Of a stretch of 64,000 nucleotides of DNA, positions 40,252 through 49,651 are shown one piece after another; position 1 is the first letter of the stretch, and the number at the start of each line of letters is the position of its first letter. The translations under genes and the position numbers were made by a program. The notes beneath the pieces were generated by a model. That model ran no database searches. It worked only from the letters and a program-made list of their open reading frames with translations, and was not told where the DNA came from. The DNA is from GCA-2861595 sp035526335 (lineage in GTDB: Bacteria > Actinomycetota > Acidimicrobiia > Acidimicrobiales > GCA-2861595): contig DATLCN010000026.1 of assembly GCA_035526335.1 (NCBI GenBank), positions 62,001-126,000 on the forward strand, in the 5' to 3' direction.

Positions 40252-43227
40252 TCACGTGCGCGGTACTTCGCGCTCCTCGTAGGTCTCGATCACATCGCCG
40301 GGCCTGAGGTCCTGGAAGTCCGAGAGGCCGATGCCGCACTCGAAGCCCTGAGCCACCTCGCGGGCATCGTCCTTGAACCGGCGCAACGAGGTGATACTGC
40401 CGTTCCAGATGACGACGCCCTCGCGGAGGAAACGGACCTTGGAGCCGCGGGTGATGACGCCGTCGCGCACCCAGCACCCGGCCACCTTGCCGACGCGGGG
40501 CACGCTGAAGACCTCACGGACCTCAGCGTCACCGGTGACGACCTCCTCGAAGACCGCAGCGAGCATCCCGACCATCGCGGACTGGATGTCCTCGATGAGC
40601 TTGTAGATGATCTCGTAGGTCCGGATCTCCACGTTCTCCGACTCCGCCAGCGACCGCCCCTTGCGGTCGGGGCGCACGTTGAACCCGATGATGGTGGCGT
40701 TCGAAGCCGAACCGAGCTGCACGTCGTTCTCGGTGATACCGCCCACGGCCCGGTGCACGAAGCTGAGCTTGACGTCTTCGCGCTCGAGCTTCCTGAGGCT
40801 GTCCGTGACCGCCTCGAGCGAGCCCTGTACGTCAGCCTTGAGGATCACGTTGAGGGTGGCCATCTCACCACGGGAGATCTGCTCGAAGATGTCCTCGAGC
40901 CGTGCCCCGGTGCCAGCGGCCACCGACGGGGTCTTGCGCAGGTCGCCCAGGCGGTAGCGCTGCTCGCGCTGCTGCGCGATGTCCTTGGCCACCTTGTCGG
41001 TGGCGGTGACCCGGAACTCGTCGCCGGCGGTCGGAACGTCGGAGAAGCCGAGCACCTGCATCGGAGTGGAGGGGGGCGCCTCTTTGATGTTGTCGCCGTG
41101 CTCGTCGATCATGGCCCGGACCCGACCCCACGCCGCGCCGGCGACAACGGGATCGCCGACCCGCAGGGTGCCCTCCTCCACGATCATGGTGGCCACCGGT
41201 CCCCGGCCCACATCGAGGTTGGCCTCGAGGACGCTGCCCCGGGCACGGGCCTCGGGATTGGCGGTCAACTCCTCGACGTCGGCCACTACCAGCAACTGCT
41301 CCAACAGGTCGTCGATCCCGAGGTTCTGCAGGGCCGAGACCTCCACCATGATGGTGTCGCCGCCCCAGGGCTCGGGCACGAGGCCGTGCTCGGAGAGCTG
41401 CTGCATCGCCCTTGTGGGGTCGGCGTTCTCGCGGTCGACCTTGTTGATGGCGACGACGATGGGCACAGCGGCGGCCTTGGCGTGGTTGAGCGCCTCGATG
41501 GTCTGGGGCATCACGCCGTCGTCGGCGGCCACGACGAGCACGACGATGTCGGTGACGCGCGCACCGCGGGCACGCATGGCGGTGAAGGCCTCGTGACCGG
41601 GAGTATCGATGAACGTGATGAGGCGGCCTTCCTTCTCCACCTGGTACGCCCCGATGTGCTGGGTTATGCCGCCGGCCTCGCCGGCCACCACGTTCGCCTC
41701 ACGGATGCGGTCGAGGAGCAGAGTTTTGCCGTGGTCGACGTGGCCCATGACGGTGATGACCGGCGGCCGCGGCCGCAGCATCTCCGGGTCCTCGTCCTCC
41801 TCGTCCTCCTCGAAGTACTTCCTGTGGAGGGCGGCCTCCTTCTCCTCGCCAGGCTGCACGAGGCGCAGGGTTGCTCCGATCTCCTCGGCAAACAGCTCTA
41901 TGGCCTCGTCCGACAGCGGCTGCGTGGCCGTGACCGGCTCGCCGTGGAGGAAGAGGAAGCGCACGACATCGCCGGCCGAGCGGTTGAGCCGGGGCCCGAG
42001 GTCCTGGGCGGTGGAGCCACGCTCGACCAAGATCTCGCCTTCGGGGACAGGCTCGTTGGAAGGGGCGTAGCCCTGGGTGGGATCGAAAGGCTCGAGCTCC
42101 TCGAGCGGGCGCCGGCGCCGGCCACCACGGCGGCGGGGCGGGCGACCTCGGCCACCCGGTCCACCGGGCCGGCCTCCGAAACCTCCGGGGCCGCCGCCGG
42201 GACCGCCCGGGCCGCCGCCGGGCCGGCCTCCGAAACCGGGACGTGCGGGGGCACCGCGGTTGGCGCCGGCGAACCCGGCGCCGCTGCTCGGCGCGCCGGC
42301 GCCGCCGGGTCCAGCGGGACCGCCTGGACGGGCACTGAAGCCACCCGGTCGGGGCGGACCTGCGGTGCGGGGCCCGGTGGGACGACCCGGACCGACGCCC
42401 GGGCGCGGCGGAGGGGCGGCACGGCCGCCGAGGCCGGGCGGCGGAGGGATCGGCTTGCCGGTGCGCGAGATGGGAGCGGGGGCGCCCGGGGACGGGGGTG
42501 GGGGATTGCCGGTGCGGGCACCCGGGGTGGGCCCGCCGGGCACGGGGGCCGACGGGCCGGCGGGGGGCGGTCCAGGCCGGCGGGCGGCGGGGGGCGGTGA
42601 CGCGGGGCTCGGCCCCGGGGCCGGCCGCACGAGCGGCACGCTCCGCTCGGCCGGCGGCGCCGGCGGTGCCGGGGGCGGTCCCGCCTGGGCGGCAGCAGGC
42701 TGAACCGGCTCCGGCCTCGGGAGCGGCGGAGCGGGGATGGGTGCCGGCGACGACACGGGGCGGGCGGCGGGCGGCGGCGGCCGCAAGTCGGCCGGCTCGG
42801 CGGGCGGCGTGGGCCGGCTGACGATGAGACGGGGATCCCTGCCAGGTGGCGGGGTCGGCAACGCCGGCTCGGGCGGCAGAACGTCGGCCGCGCCGGCACC
42901 GGCGGGCCGCGGCTCAAAAGCGCCGTCCGGTCCGGCGGCAGGCACCGCCGGATCCCTCTGGACCGCACCAGGGTCGCCGGGGGGCTCGGTGGCGGCCGCC
43001 TTGGAGCTCTTGGCTGCCTTGGTCGCCTTCACCGGCTCGGGCGGCGACACCTCCCGCCGCAGCCCCTCGGCGTCAGCCTTCCGCCGTACACGGTCCGCTT
43101 GTGCGTCCTCGATGCTCGACGAGTGGCTCTTGACCCCGATGCCGAGCGCGAGGGACAGATCGAGTGCCTCTTTGTTGGTGAGGCCCAACTCGCGGGCCAG
43201 CTCATAGACGCGGATCTTCTTGGGCAA
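40252..43227 (-). CDS. infB: Translation initiation factor IF-2
   Basis: The 991-residue IF-2 starts at TTG 43227 with the conserved N-terminal helix domain (KKIRVYELARELGLTNKEAL). A long Pro/Ala/Gly/Arg-rich linker follows (about residues 55-390), with many GGRPGG-type repeats. The G domain has GHVDHGKTLLLD, DTPGHEAFTAMRARG and NKVDRENADP. Domains II-IV, ending in the fMet-tRNA-binding C2 domain, complete it. The TTG start is preceded by a weak AAAGG. It is normal in length for high-GC actinobacteria. Confidence 0.96.
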   Translation of the reverse strand: MPKKIRVYELARELGLTNKEALDLSLALGIGVKSHSSSIEDAQADRVRRKADAEGLRREVSPPEPVKATKAAKSSKAAATEPPGDPGAVQRDPAVPAAGPDGAFEPRPAGAGAADVLPPEPALPTPPPGRDPRLIVSRPTPPAEPADLRPPPPAARPVSSPAPIPAPPLPRPEPVQPAAAQAGPPPAPPAPPAERSVPLVRPAPGPSPASPPPAARRPGPPPAGPSAPVPGGPTPGARTGNPPPPSPGAPAPISRTGKPIPPPPGLGGRAAPPPRPGVGPGRPTGPRTAGPPRPGGFSARPGGPAGPGGAGAPSSGAGFAGANRGAPARPGFGGRPGGGPGGPGGGPGGFGGRPGGPGGRGRPPRRRGGRRRRPLEELEPFDPTQGYAPSNEPVPEGEILVERGSTAQDLGPRLNRSAGDVVRFLFLHGEPVTATQPLSDEAIELFAEEIGATLRLVQPGEEKEAALHRKYFEEDEEDEDPEMLRPRPPVITVMGHVDHGKTLLLDRIREANVVAGEAGGITQHIGAYQVEKEGRLITFIDTPGHEAFTAMRARGARVTDIVVLVVAADDGVMPQTIEALNHAKAAAVPIVVAINKVDRENADPTRAMQQLSEHGLVPEPWGGDTIMVEVSALQNLGIDDLLEQLLVVADVEELTANPEARARGSVLEANLDVGRGPVATMIVEEGTLRVGDPVVAGAAWGRVRAMIDEHGDNIKEAPPSTPMQVLGFSDVPTAGDEFRVTATDKVAKDIAQQREQRYRLGDLRKTPSVAAGTGARLEDIFEQISRGEMATLNVILKADVQGSLEAVTDSLRKLEREDVKLSFVHRAVGGITENDVQLGSASNATIIGFNVRPDRKGRSLAESENVEIRTYEIIYKLIEDIQSAMVGMLAAVFEEVVTGDAEVREVFSVPRVGKVAGCWVRDGVITRGSKVRFLREGVVIWNGSITSLRRFKDDAREVAQGFECGIGLSDFQDLRPGDVIETYEEREVPRT

Positions 43228-43235
43228 CTGCCTAC

Positions 43236-43490
43236 TTAACCTTTCCTGCTGCGGTTTCCGCAGCTCTCTATCCTCGCACGTTCTGACTGCAAAACACGAA
43301 GCGCGGCCACCGCCGAGGCGGTCACAGTGCCCCGCAACGCCCGGGCGAAGGCGTTACGCCGCTCCGCCTCGTCGATGCACCCGGGCGACCCTGCACAGAG
43401 CCACGCTCCCCGGCCCGGAGCACGGCGACCCTCGACGACGGAACCGTCCACGGTGCGGACCACCCGCGTCAGACCGGCAGGTCCGGTCAC
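43236..43490 (-). CDS. ylxR: YlxR/DUF448 RNA-binding protein (N-terminus unresolved)
   Basis: YlxR is a small nucleic-acid-binding protein between nusA and infB. Homology clearly continues upstream of GTG 43490: codons 43517-43491 read RRTCIGCRR, the conserved N-terminal Cys motif. Yet no ATG, GTG or TTG occurs in frame between that motif and the end of nusA (43532) or well beyond it. Either translation starts at an unusual codon (GTC at 43529, ATC at 43505), a shift from the nusA frame occurs, or a base is wrong. The coordinates give only the part with a usual start. GRGAWLCAGSPGCIDEAERR is typical of the family. Confidence 0.75.
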   Translation of the reverse strand: MTGPAGLTRVVRTVDGSVVEGRRAPGRGAWLCAGSPGCIDEAERRNAFARALRGTVTASAVAALRVLQSERARIESCGNRSRKG

Positions 43491-43531
43491 CCGGCGGCAG
43501 CCGATGCAGGTGCGCCGCGGGCCCTCGACCC

Positions 43532-44839
43532 CTACGACTCCGACCGTGACTCTTGGGGCCCTGCGTCGGACGAAACCGGCGCTTCGTCGGGCACAAAGTT
43601 CTCGGCCGCCATGGCAGCGCCCTCAGGCGCCGTGGCCGCTTCGTCGGCTGAGGGTTCGTCGGCTGAGGGTTCGTCGACGGCGGGCGCCGTAACAGTGTCC
43701 AGCCTCTCGTCGGGCTTCGGCTCCTCCTCGGGAGCGTCACCCTGTGACCACTCCGAGGCCAGGATCGGCTCGCCACCCTCTGCCGGCTGCCACACCATCT
43801 CGCCGGCCTCGTTCTGGACCCACTCCCCCTCGGCCCATTCCTCGCCGGCGTAACCCGCTTCCTCCTCGGCCAGCTGCGTCTCGCTCTTTATGTCGATGCG
43901 CCACCCGGTCAGCCTGGCTCCCAGACGTGCGTTCTGGCCTTCTCTCCCGATGGCCAGGGAGAGCTGGTAATCGTGCACGATCACCGTGGCCGTGCCGGAC
44001 TCCTCGTCGAGGCGCACCTCTTTGACCTTGGCCGGCTGGAGGGCCCGCATCACGAACTCGGTCGGGTCCTCGGAGAAGGGGACGATGTCGACCTTCTCGC
44101 CGCGTAGCTCGTTGGTGACCATGCGCACACGAGCGCCCCGCGCACCCACACAGGCGCCGACCGGATCGACGTTGTGGTCGTTGGACCAAACCGCGATCTT
44201 GGTGCGGTGGCCGGGCTCGCGCGCCGCCGCCTTGATCTCCACCACGCCGCTGCCGATCTCCGGGACCTCGAGCTCGAAAAGCCGCTTGATCAGACCGGGA
44301 TGGGTACGGCTGACGACGATCTGTGGGCCCTTGGTGGTCTTGCGCACCTCCACGATGTAGGCCTTGAGGCGGGCGCCGTGCTCGTAGCGTTCGTAGGGCA
44401 CCTGCTCGGCCTGCGGCAGGAGCGCCTCCACCCGGCCGAGGTCGAGGAGGGTGTAGCGGTTGTCGCTCTGCTGGATGATGCCGGTGACGATGTCGCCCTC
44501 CCGCCCGGCGTACTCCTCGTACTTCTGGTCGCGCTCGACCTCGCGGATTCGCTGGCCCATGACCTGCTTCGCGGTCTGCGCGGCAATGCGTCCGAAGTGC
44601 TCAGGGGTGTCGTCCCACTCCCGCACGACGGTGCCGTCCTCGTCGAGCTCCTGCGCGTAGACGCGGAACTCCATGGTCTCGGGGTCGATGGTCACCACGG
44701 CCTCCTCGGCCGCACCCGGCATGCGCTTGTAGGCGGCCACCAGTGCGTTGGCGATGGCGTCGAGCAGAGTCTCGACGGCAATCCCCTTGTCCCTGGCCAC
44801 AAGCTGCAGGGCCTCCATGAACTCGAAGTTCCCCTTCAT
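43532..44839 (-). CDS. nusA: Transcription termination/antitermination factor NusA
   Basis: The 435-residue NusA has an N-terminal RNA-polymerase-binding domain (FEFMEALQLVARDKGIAVE), an S1 domain (REGDIVTGIIQQSDNRYTLLD) and two KH domains (VGACVGARGARVRMV and AIGREGQNARLGARLTGWRI). An acidic C-terminal tail contains a short direct repeat (DEPSA twice). ATG 44839, preceded by AGAAGG, overlaps the rimP stop (ATGA). The long open frame upstream of this start is shadow of rimP and proS. Confidence 0.95.
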   Translation of the reverse strand: MKGNFEFMEALQLVARDKGIAVETLLDAIANALVAAYKRMPGAAEEAVVTIDPETMEFRVYAQELDEDGTVVREWDDTPEHFGRIAAQTAKQVMGQRIREVERDQKYEEYAGREGDIVTGIIQQSDNRYTLLDLGRVEALLPQAEQVPYERYEHGARLKAYIVEVRKTTKGPQIVVSRTHPGLIKRLFELEVPEIGSGVVEIKAAAREPGHRTKIAVWSNDHNVDPVGACVGARGARVRMVTNELRGEKVDIVPFSEDPTEFVMRALQPAKVKEVRLDEESGTATVIVHDYQLSLAIGREGQNARLGARLTGWRIDIKSETQLAEEEAGYAGEEWAEGEWVQNEAGEMVWQPAEGGEPILASEWSQGDAPEEEPKPDERLDTVTAPAVDEPSADEPSADEAATAPEGAAMAAENFVPDEAPVSSDAGPQESRSES

Positions 44840-45315
44840 CTGGCTACCTTCTGCCCTTTCTGGGCCTTTGGTTGGCCGCCCCATTCGAAGACGGTGCGGG
44901 CGGTTTCGATATCTCTGTACGAGAGACGACGGCCGGCCACGACCACGCCGTCCTCGTCGGCTTCCTCGAGCGGGCCCTTCTGTCGGCGCTCGCCTTCGAC
45001 TCCGGGTCTGGTCTTGACCGAAACGGTTGTGCCGACGAAACGACGAAAGTGCTCCGGGCGCCGAAGTGGACGCTCGAGCCCGGGACTCGACACCTCCAGC
45101 ACGTACCTTCCCGGCACCGGATCGTTCTCGTCGAGCACATCGGAGATCCGCCGCGAGAGCAGGCTTATGGCTTCCAGGTCGAGGCCACCCGGGCGGTCGA
45201 CGAAGACCTGGAGGGAACCACCCGCCAGCTGTATGTCCACCAACTCGAGACCTTCGGCGACGACGAGGGGCTCCACGAGAGGCAGAACGCGCGCGACCAC
45301 ATCCACCTTCGGCAC
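44836..45315 (-). CDS. rimP: Ribosome maturation factor RimP
   Basis: RimP is needed for 30S maturation. The 159-residue protein shows LPLVEPLVVAEGLELVDIQ, VDRPGGLDLEAISLLSRRIS and YVLEVSSPGLERPLRRPEHF. GTG 45315 follows AAGGAG at a five-base spacing; upstream codons are not supported. Its stop overlaps the nusA start. The rimP-nusA pair is conserved in nearly all bacteria. Confidence 0.94.
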   Translation of the reverse strand: MPKVDVVARVLPLVEPLVVAEGLELVDIQLAGGSLQVFVDRPGGLDLEAISLLSRRISDVLDENDPVPGRYVLEVSSPGLERPLRRPEHFRRFVGTTVSVKTRPGVEGERRQKGPLEEADEDGVVVAGRRLSYRDIETARTVFEWGGQPKAQKGQKVAR

Positions 45316-45372
45316 CTCCTCTCCTTCTCGACGACAGGCAGACGAAAGCGTGGGCACCCGCCCACGCTGCGG

Positions 45373-47061
45373 TCAGAGTATAGCTTCGCCCACCTGGTCC
45401 AGTGCGACCTCGTCCCGCTCCCCAGTGGCCCGATGCTTGCGCTCGACTATCCCCCGGGCCAGCCCCTTGTTCCCCACCACCAGTTGTGTCGGCATGCCCA
45501 GGAGGTCGGCGTCGGCGAACTTCACTCCGGGGCTCACGTCCCGGTCGTCGTAGAGGACGCTGACACCGCCGGCCTCCAGTGCCTCGTATATCCGATCGGC
45601 CGCCTCCGCCACCTCGCGGTTTCGACCGGCGCCCAGCGCCAGCAGCTGGACCCGGAACGGCGCCACCTCCTCGGGCCAGATGAGGCCGGCCCCGTCGTGG
45701 TGCTGCTCGGCGATCACCGCCGGGGCGCGGCTGATTCCGATGCCGTAGCAGCCCATCCAGAAAGGCTGCTCCTTGCCCTCCTCGTCCGAGAAGCTGGCAC
45801 CGGGGATCTTGTTCGAGTACGTGAGGCCGAGTTGGAACGTGTGGCCGGCCTCCACCGATCTCAGCAGCTCCAGGGACCCGTCGCAGCGGGGGCACGGATC
45901 CCCACCTGCCACCGTGGCGAAGGATCCCCACTCGTCCACCTTGAAGTCCCGGTCGAGGGTGGCGCCGCTCACGTGGTGGTCAAGGCGGTTGGCGCCGGTG
46001 ACCCAGCTCTTCGCGGGGTCGGCCACGCCGTGGTCAGCCAGCACCCTCAGTCCGTGCTGCTGAAGGGCCATCGGCCCGATGTAGCCCTTGGCCAGCTCGG
46101 CGTGGGTCAAGAAGTCCCCGTCGCCGAACGGTCGGAGGCCCGGCGGGGTCCGCACGTCGCGGTCGCCTGGGACAAGGATCACGATGGGGCGATCCTCCGC
46201 GTCGATGACCGCGATGCACTTGAGCGTGCCGGCGGCAGTGAGCCCTCTGTCGGCGAAGAACTCCACGATGGACTCGATGCCCGGCCTGCCGGGGGTGTGG
46301 TGCTCGACCAGCTGCTCCGCCGAGGCGCCCGATGGAGAGGCGGAAGGTCGTTCCCCCCGCTCGGCCGCTTCCACGTTGGCGGCGTATCCGCACGAGCCGC
46401 AGCGGGCGAAGAGATCCTCGCCGATGGGGCTCGGCACCATGAACTCGTGGTTCACGTCGCCGCCGATGGGGCCGGCGTTGGCTTCCACGGGTGTGTAGTC
46501 GAGCCCGAGGCGGTCGAAGACCCGGCAGTAGGCCTCGAACATCACCCGGTAGGAGTCCCGCATGGCTTCCTGGGAGGCGTCGAACGAATAGGCGTCCTTC
46601 ATGATGAACTCCCGCCCGCGGAGGAGTCCGAAGCGGGGTCTGGGCTCGTCGCGGTACTTGAACTGGATCTGGTAAACGTTGAGCGGGAGGTCCCGGTAGG
46701 AGTCGACCTCGGCGGCCACCGTGGCGGTGACCACCTCCTCGTGGGTGGGGCCGAGGACGAAGGACCCGCCCTTGGCCTCCAGGCGGAACAGGATGTCGTC
46801 CATGGTCTGCAGCCGGCCCGTCTGGGCCCAGATCTCCTCGGGCTGGAGGATCGGCATCAGCATCTCCTGGGCGCCGGCGCCGTCCATCTCCTCCCGCACC
46901 ACCCGCTGGACGTTCTGGAGAACTCGCCACCCGAGAGGCAGGTAGGTGTAGACGCCCGAGGCCAGGCGGCGGATGTATCCGGCCCGCACCAGGAGCTGGT
47001 GACTGACCGCCTCGGCGTCACCGGGCGGTTCCCGGAGGGTCCGCAGGAAGAGCCTCGACAT
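45373..47061 (-). CDS. proS: Prolyl-tRNA synthetase, bacterial type
   Basis: A class II synthetase of 562 residues. Motif 1 region GVYTYLPLGWRVLQNV, motif 2 around QIQFKYRDEPRPRFGLLRGREF, an inserted editing domain (about residues 225-390, with CIAVIDAEDRPIVILVPGD), motif 3 GCYGIGISR and a C-terminal anticodon-binding domain (DRDVSPGVKFADADLLG). I use ATG 47061 (MSRLFLRTLREPP); a GTG two codons upstream is an alternative. It is divergent from ispG, 52 bases away, because ispG is inverted here. Confidence 0.95.
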   Translation of the reverse strand: MSRLFLRTLREPPGDAEAVSHQLLVRAGYIRRLASGVYTYLPLGWRVLQNVQRVVREEMDGAGAQEMLMPILQPEEIWAQTGRLQTMDDILFRLEAKGGSFVLGPTHEEVVTATVAAEVDSYRDLPLNVYQIQFKYRDEPRPRFGLLRGREFIMKDAYSFDASQEAMRDSYRVMFEAYCRVFDRLGLDYTPVEANAGPIGGDVNHEFMVPSPIGEDLFARCGSCGYAANVEAAERGERPSASPSGASAEQLVEHHTPGRPGIESIVEFFADRGLTAAGTLKCIAVIDAEDRPIVILVPGDRDVRTPPGLRPFGDGDFLTHAELAKGYIGPMALQQHGLRVLADHGVADPAKSWVTGANRLDHHVSGATLDRDFKVDEWGSFATVAGGDPCPRCDGSLELLRSVEAGHTFQLGLTYSNKIPGASFSDEEGKEQPFWMGCYGIGISRAPAVIAEQHHDGAGLIWPEEVAPFRVQLLALGAGRNREVAEAADRIYEALEAGGVSVLYDDRDVSPGVKFADADLLGMPTQLVVGNKGLARGIVERKHRATGERDEVALDQVGEAIL

Positions 47062-47113
47062 GCGCACGCCCGCACGTTACCGACCATGGGCCAGGCCGTA
47101 GCCTGGGCAGGAC

Positions 47114-48328
47114 ATGAACGCGACGCGGAGGAAAACCCGCCAGATCAAGGTCGGTCGGGTGGCCGTCGGCGGGGATGCCCCGGTCTCTGTTCAGTCGATG
47201 ACCACCACCAAGACGGCTGACGTGGACGGCACCCTCTCGCAGATCTACGCCCTGGCGGCCGCCGGCGCCGACATCGTGCGCTGCACCTGCAACCATCAGG
47301 ATGCCGCCGAGGGCCTCGCCCGCATAGTTCCGAGGTCGCCTGTGCCGATCGTCGCCGACGTGCACAACGACCACCGGATGGGGCTGGCCGCCCTCGAGGC
47401 CGGCGTGGCCTGCCTGCGCCTGAACCCGGGCAACATCAAGAACACCGCCCACATCAAGACGATCGCGGCCGAGGCCCGGGACCGCAGGGTGCCCATCCGC
47501 ATCGGCGTGAACGGCGGCTCACTCGACTCGCGCCTGTACGAGAAGTACGGGCGGGCCACGCCCGAGGCTCTCGTGGAGTCCGCCCAGATCGAGTTGGCGC
47601 TGTTCGCCGAAGTGGGCTTCGAGGACGTCAAGATCTCGGTGAAGGCCTCGAGCGTTCCCCTCATGGTCGAGTCCTACCGGTTGCTGTCGCAGACGGTGGA
47701 CCACCCACTCCATCTCGGCGTCACCGAGGCCGGCCCGCCACCGGCCGGTCTCATCAAGAGCACCGCCGGCATCGCCACCCTTCTGGCCGAGGGCATCGGG
47801 GACACGATCCGGTACTCCCTGACCGCCGATCCCGTCGAGGAGGCCACCGCCGGCCGGCAGCTGCTGGAAGCGATGGGCCTGCGGGAGCGGAAGGGCCTGG
47901 ACCTGATCGCCTGCCCCTCCTGCGGGCGGGCCGAGATCGACGTCATCCAGGTGGCCAAGGATGCACAGGCGGCCCTGGAGGCGGAGAACCTCAACGTGCA
48001 GGTGGCCGTGATGGGCTGCGTGGTGAATGGGCCGGGGGAGGCCAGGGAGGCCGACATCGGCATCGCCGCCGGCCGGGCCCGGGGGCACCTGTTCGTCAAG
48101 GGCAAGGTCGTCCGGGTCGTGCCCGAGGACGAAATGGTCGAGGCCCTCCTCGACGAGGCACGGCTCTTCGTGGAGCAGGGGGCCGAGGCGAGGTTGGCTG
48201 CAGCCGATGCCGGCGCCGAGGCCGAGGCCGAGCGTGACCGGGTGGAGCTGCTCACCCTTCAGGGCGAGGACGCGAACGCCAGCGAGCAGCGGGTGGAGCT
48301 CATCCGCAAGTCGCTCGACCTGCCCTGA
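47114..48328 (+). CDS. ispG: 4-hydroxy-3-methylbut-2-enyl-diphosphate synthase
   Basis: IspG (GcpE) is a [4Fe-4S] enzyme of the MEP isoprenoid pathway. It has the N-terminal GDAPVSVQSMTTTKTADVD, LRLNPGNIKN, and the cluster cysteines in CPSCGRAE and MGCVVNGPGEAR. At 404 residues it has a C-terminal extension of about 30 acidic residues. Unlike all its neighbours it is on the plus strand, between rseP (convergent) and proS (divergent), although rseP-ispG-proS are normally collinear. dxr of the same pathway lies 1.3 kb away. Confidence 0.95.
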   Translation: MNATRRKTRQIKVGRVAVGGDAPVSVQSMTTTKTADVDGTLSQIYALAAAGADIVRCTCNHQDAAEGLARIVPRSPVPIVADVHNDHRMGLAALEAGVACLRLNPGNIKNTAHIKTIAAEARDRRVPIRIGVNGGSLDSRLYEKYGRATPEALVESAQIELALFAEVGFEDVKISVKASSVPLMVESYRLLSQTVDHPLHLGVTEAGPPPAGLIKSTAGIATLLAEGIGDTIRYSLTADPVEEATAGRQLLEAMGLRERKGLDLIACPSCGRAEIDVIQVAKDAQAALEAENLNVQVAVMGCVVNGPGEAREADIGIAAGRARGHLFVKGKVVRVVPEDEMVEALLDEARLFVEQGAEARLAAADAGAEAEAERDRVELLTLQGEDANASEQRVELIRKSLDLP

Positions 48329-48349
48329 TCCCGAAGGGCGGCGCCGGCG

Positions 48350-49651
48350 CTACTGGAAGGGATTGGCCGCGGGGCGGACGATGTCCAGGTACAGCGACGT
48401 GACGCCGAGGAAGACCAGGACGGCGAACACCGCGTAGTACACGGGCATCGCCTTGGAGATGTCGGCGTGGTACGGCCGGCCCCGGCGGGACCGCAGGCGC
48501 TCGTAGGTGGCGATGGCGACATGGCCGCCGTCCAGGGGAAGGAGCGGGATCATGTTGAAGACGCCGACGAAGACGTTGATGAGGATGAGAAGGAACAGCA
48601 CGTCGCGCCAGCTGCTGTCGGCGGCCTGGGACGCCACCCGGACGAAGCCGACCGGCGACAGGAACCGCGGGTCGTCCGGCTCGGCCGTACCGGGATTGCG
48701 ACCGATCAGGCTGCGCCCGTAGGCCGATGCCCCCTCGGGCGAGAAGATGTCGCCGAGGGCGGACAGCGTGGCTTTGGTGATCCGTCCCAGTTCCACTCCG
48801 GCCTTGCCCACCGCCGCGACCGGGCCCTCCTTCTCCACGGGGAAGCCCGGACCCACACCGACGAACCCCATCGGCTTGGAGGTCCGCGAATCCTCGTCCC
48901 CCTTCACCTCCACCTTGCTCCTGTCAGCGGGGACCGCCGTCAGCTCCATCCTGCGGCCGGCCCTGACGATGCTGAACACGATGGGCTGACCCGGCCGCCT
49001 CCTGATGTAGGGCGGTACGTCGTCCCACGACCCGAGGCGTTTCCCGTCCAGCGCCACCAGGCGGTCGCCCACCTCGAAGCCAGCCTTCTCTGCGGGACTC
49101 GGGCCCTTGGAGAGCGAACTGATGGAGCCCACCTCCAGCTGGGGCTTGTCGTAGTTGACGATCCCCACCCCGGCCAGGACCACGATCAGCAGCAGGAAGG
49201 CGAGGATGAAGTGCACCGTCGAACCGGCGACCGCTACCGAAAGGCGCCTCCAGTAGGGCTTCTGGCGGTAGGTCCGGGGCTCGTCGCCGGGATCGACCTG
49301 CTCCAGGTTGCTCATCCCGATTATCTTCACGTAGCCGCCGGCGGGGATGGCCTTTACGCCGTACTCGGTTTCGCCGCGGCGAACCGACCACAGCCTGGGA
49401 CCGAACCCCAGGAAGTACTCGGTGACCTTCATGCCCGCCCACTTCGCCGTGGCGAAGTGGCCCAGCTCGTGGAGCATGATCATCACGATGATCGCCACCA
49501 CGACCAGGACCGTGCTGGTGACTCCGCTCACATAGGCGGCCAGGATCCCGGCTACCACCATGAAGACCAGCCTCAGCAACGCGGCCCTCTGCTCGGGGGG
49601 TGTGGGCTCCGGTGCCCTGGCCTGGTCGGTGTGCTGGGCCGTGGTGGTCAT
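48350..49651 (-). CDS. rseP: Site-2 membrane metalloprotease RseP/RasP
   Basis: A 433-residue intramembrane zinc protease that cuts anti-sigma factors and signal-peptide remnants. The zinc motif HELGH lies in IVMIMLHELGHFATAKW; a periplasmic-type PDZ domain (about residues 165-260) has AEKAGFEVGDRLVALDG; the third zinc ligand region is NMIPLLPLDGGHV. Four transmembrane helices are visible. ATG 49651 overlaps the dxr stop (ATGA); upstream frame is shadow. The dxr-rseP pair is conserved. Confidence 0.94.
   Translation of the reverse strand: MTTTAQHTDQARAPEPTPPEQRAALLRLVFMVVAGILAAYVSGVTSTVLVVVAIIVMIMLHELGHFATAKWAGMKVTEYFLGFGPRLWSVRRGETEYGVKAIPAGGYVKIIGMSNLEQVDPGDEPRTYRQKPYWRRLSVAVAGSTVHFILAFLLLIVVLAGVGIVNYDKPQLEVGSISSLSKGPSPAEKAGFEVGDRLVALDGKRLGSWDDVPPYIRRRPGQPIVFSIVRAGRRMELTAVPADRSKVEVKGDEDSRTSKPMGFVGVGPGFPVEKEGPVAAVGKAGVELGRITKATLSALGDIFSPEGASAYGRSLIGRNPGTAEPDDPRFLSPVGFVRVASQAADSSWRDVLFLLILINVFVGVFNMIPLLPLDGGHVAIATYERLRSRRGRPYHADISKAMPVYYAVFAVLVFLGVTSLYLDIVRPAANPFQ

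Noticed and set aside
40012..42600. 862-codon plus-strand frame opposite infB
   Set aside because: Antisense of the G domain and the Pro/Gly-rich linker of IF-2; no independent protein features.
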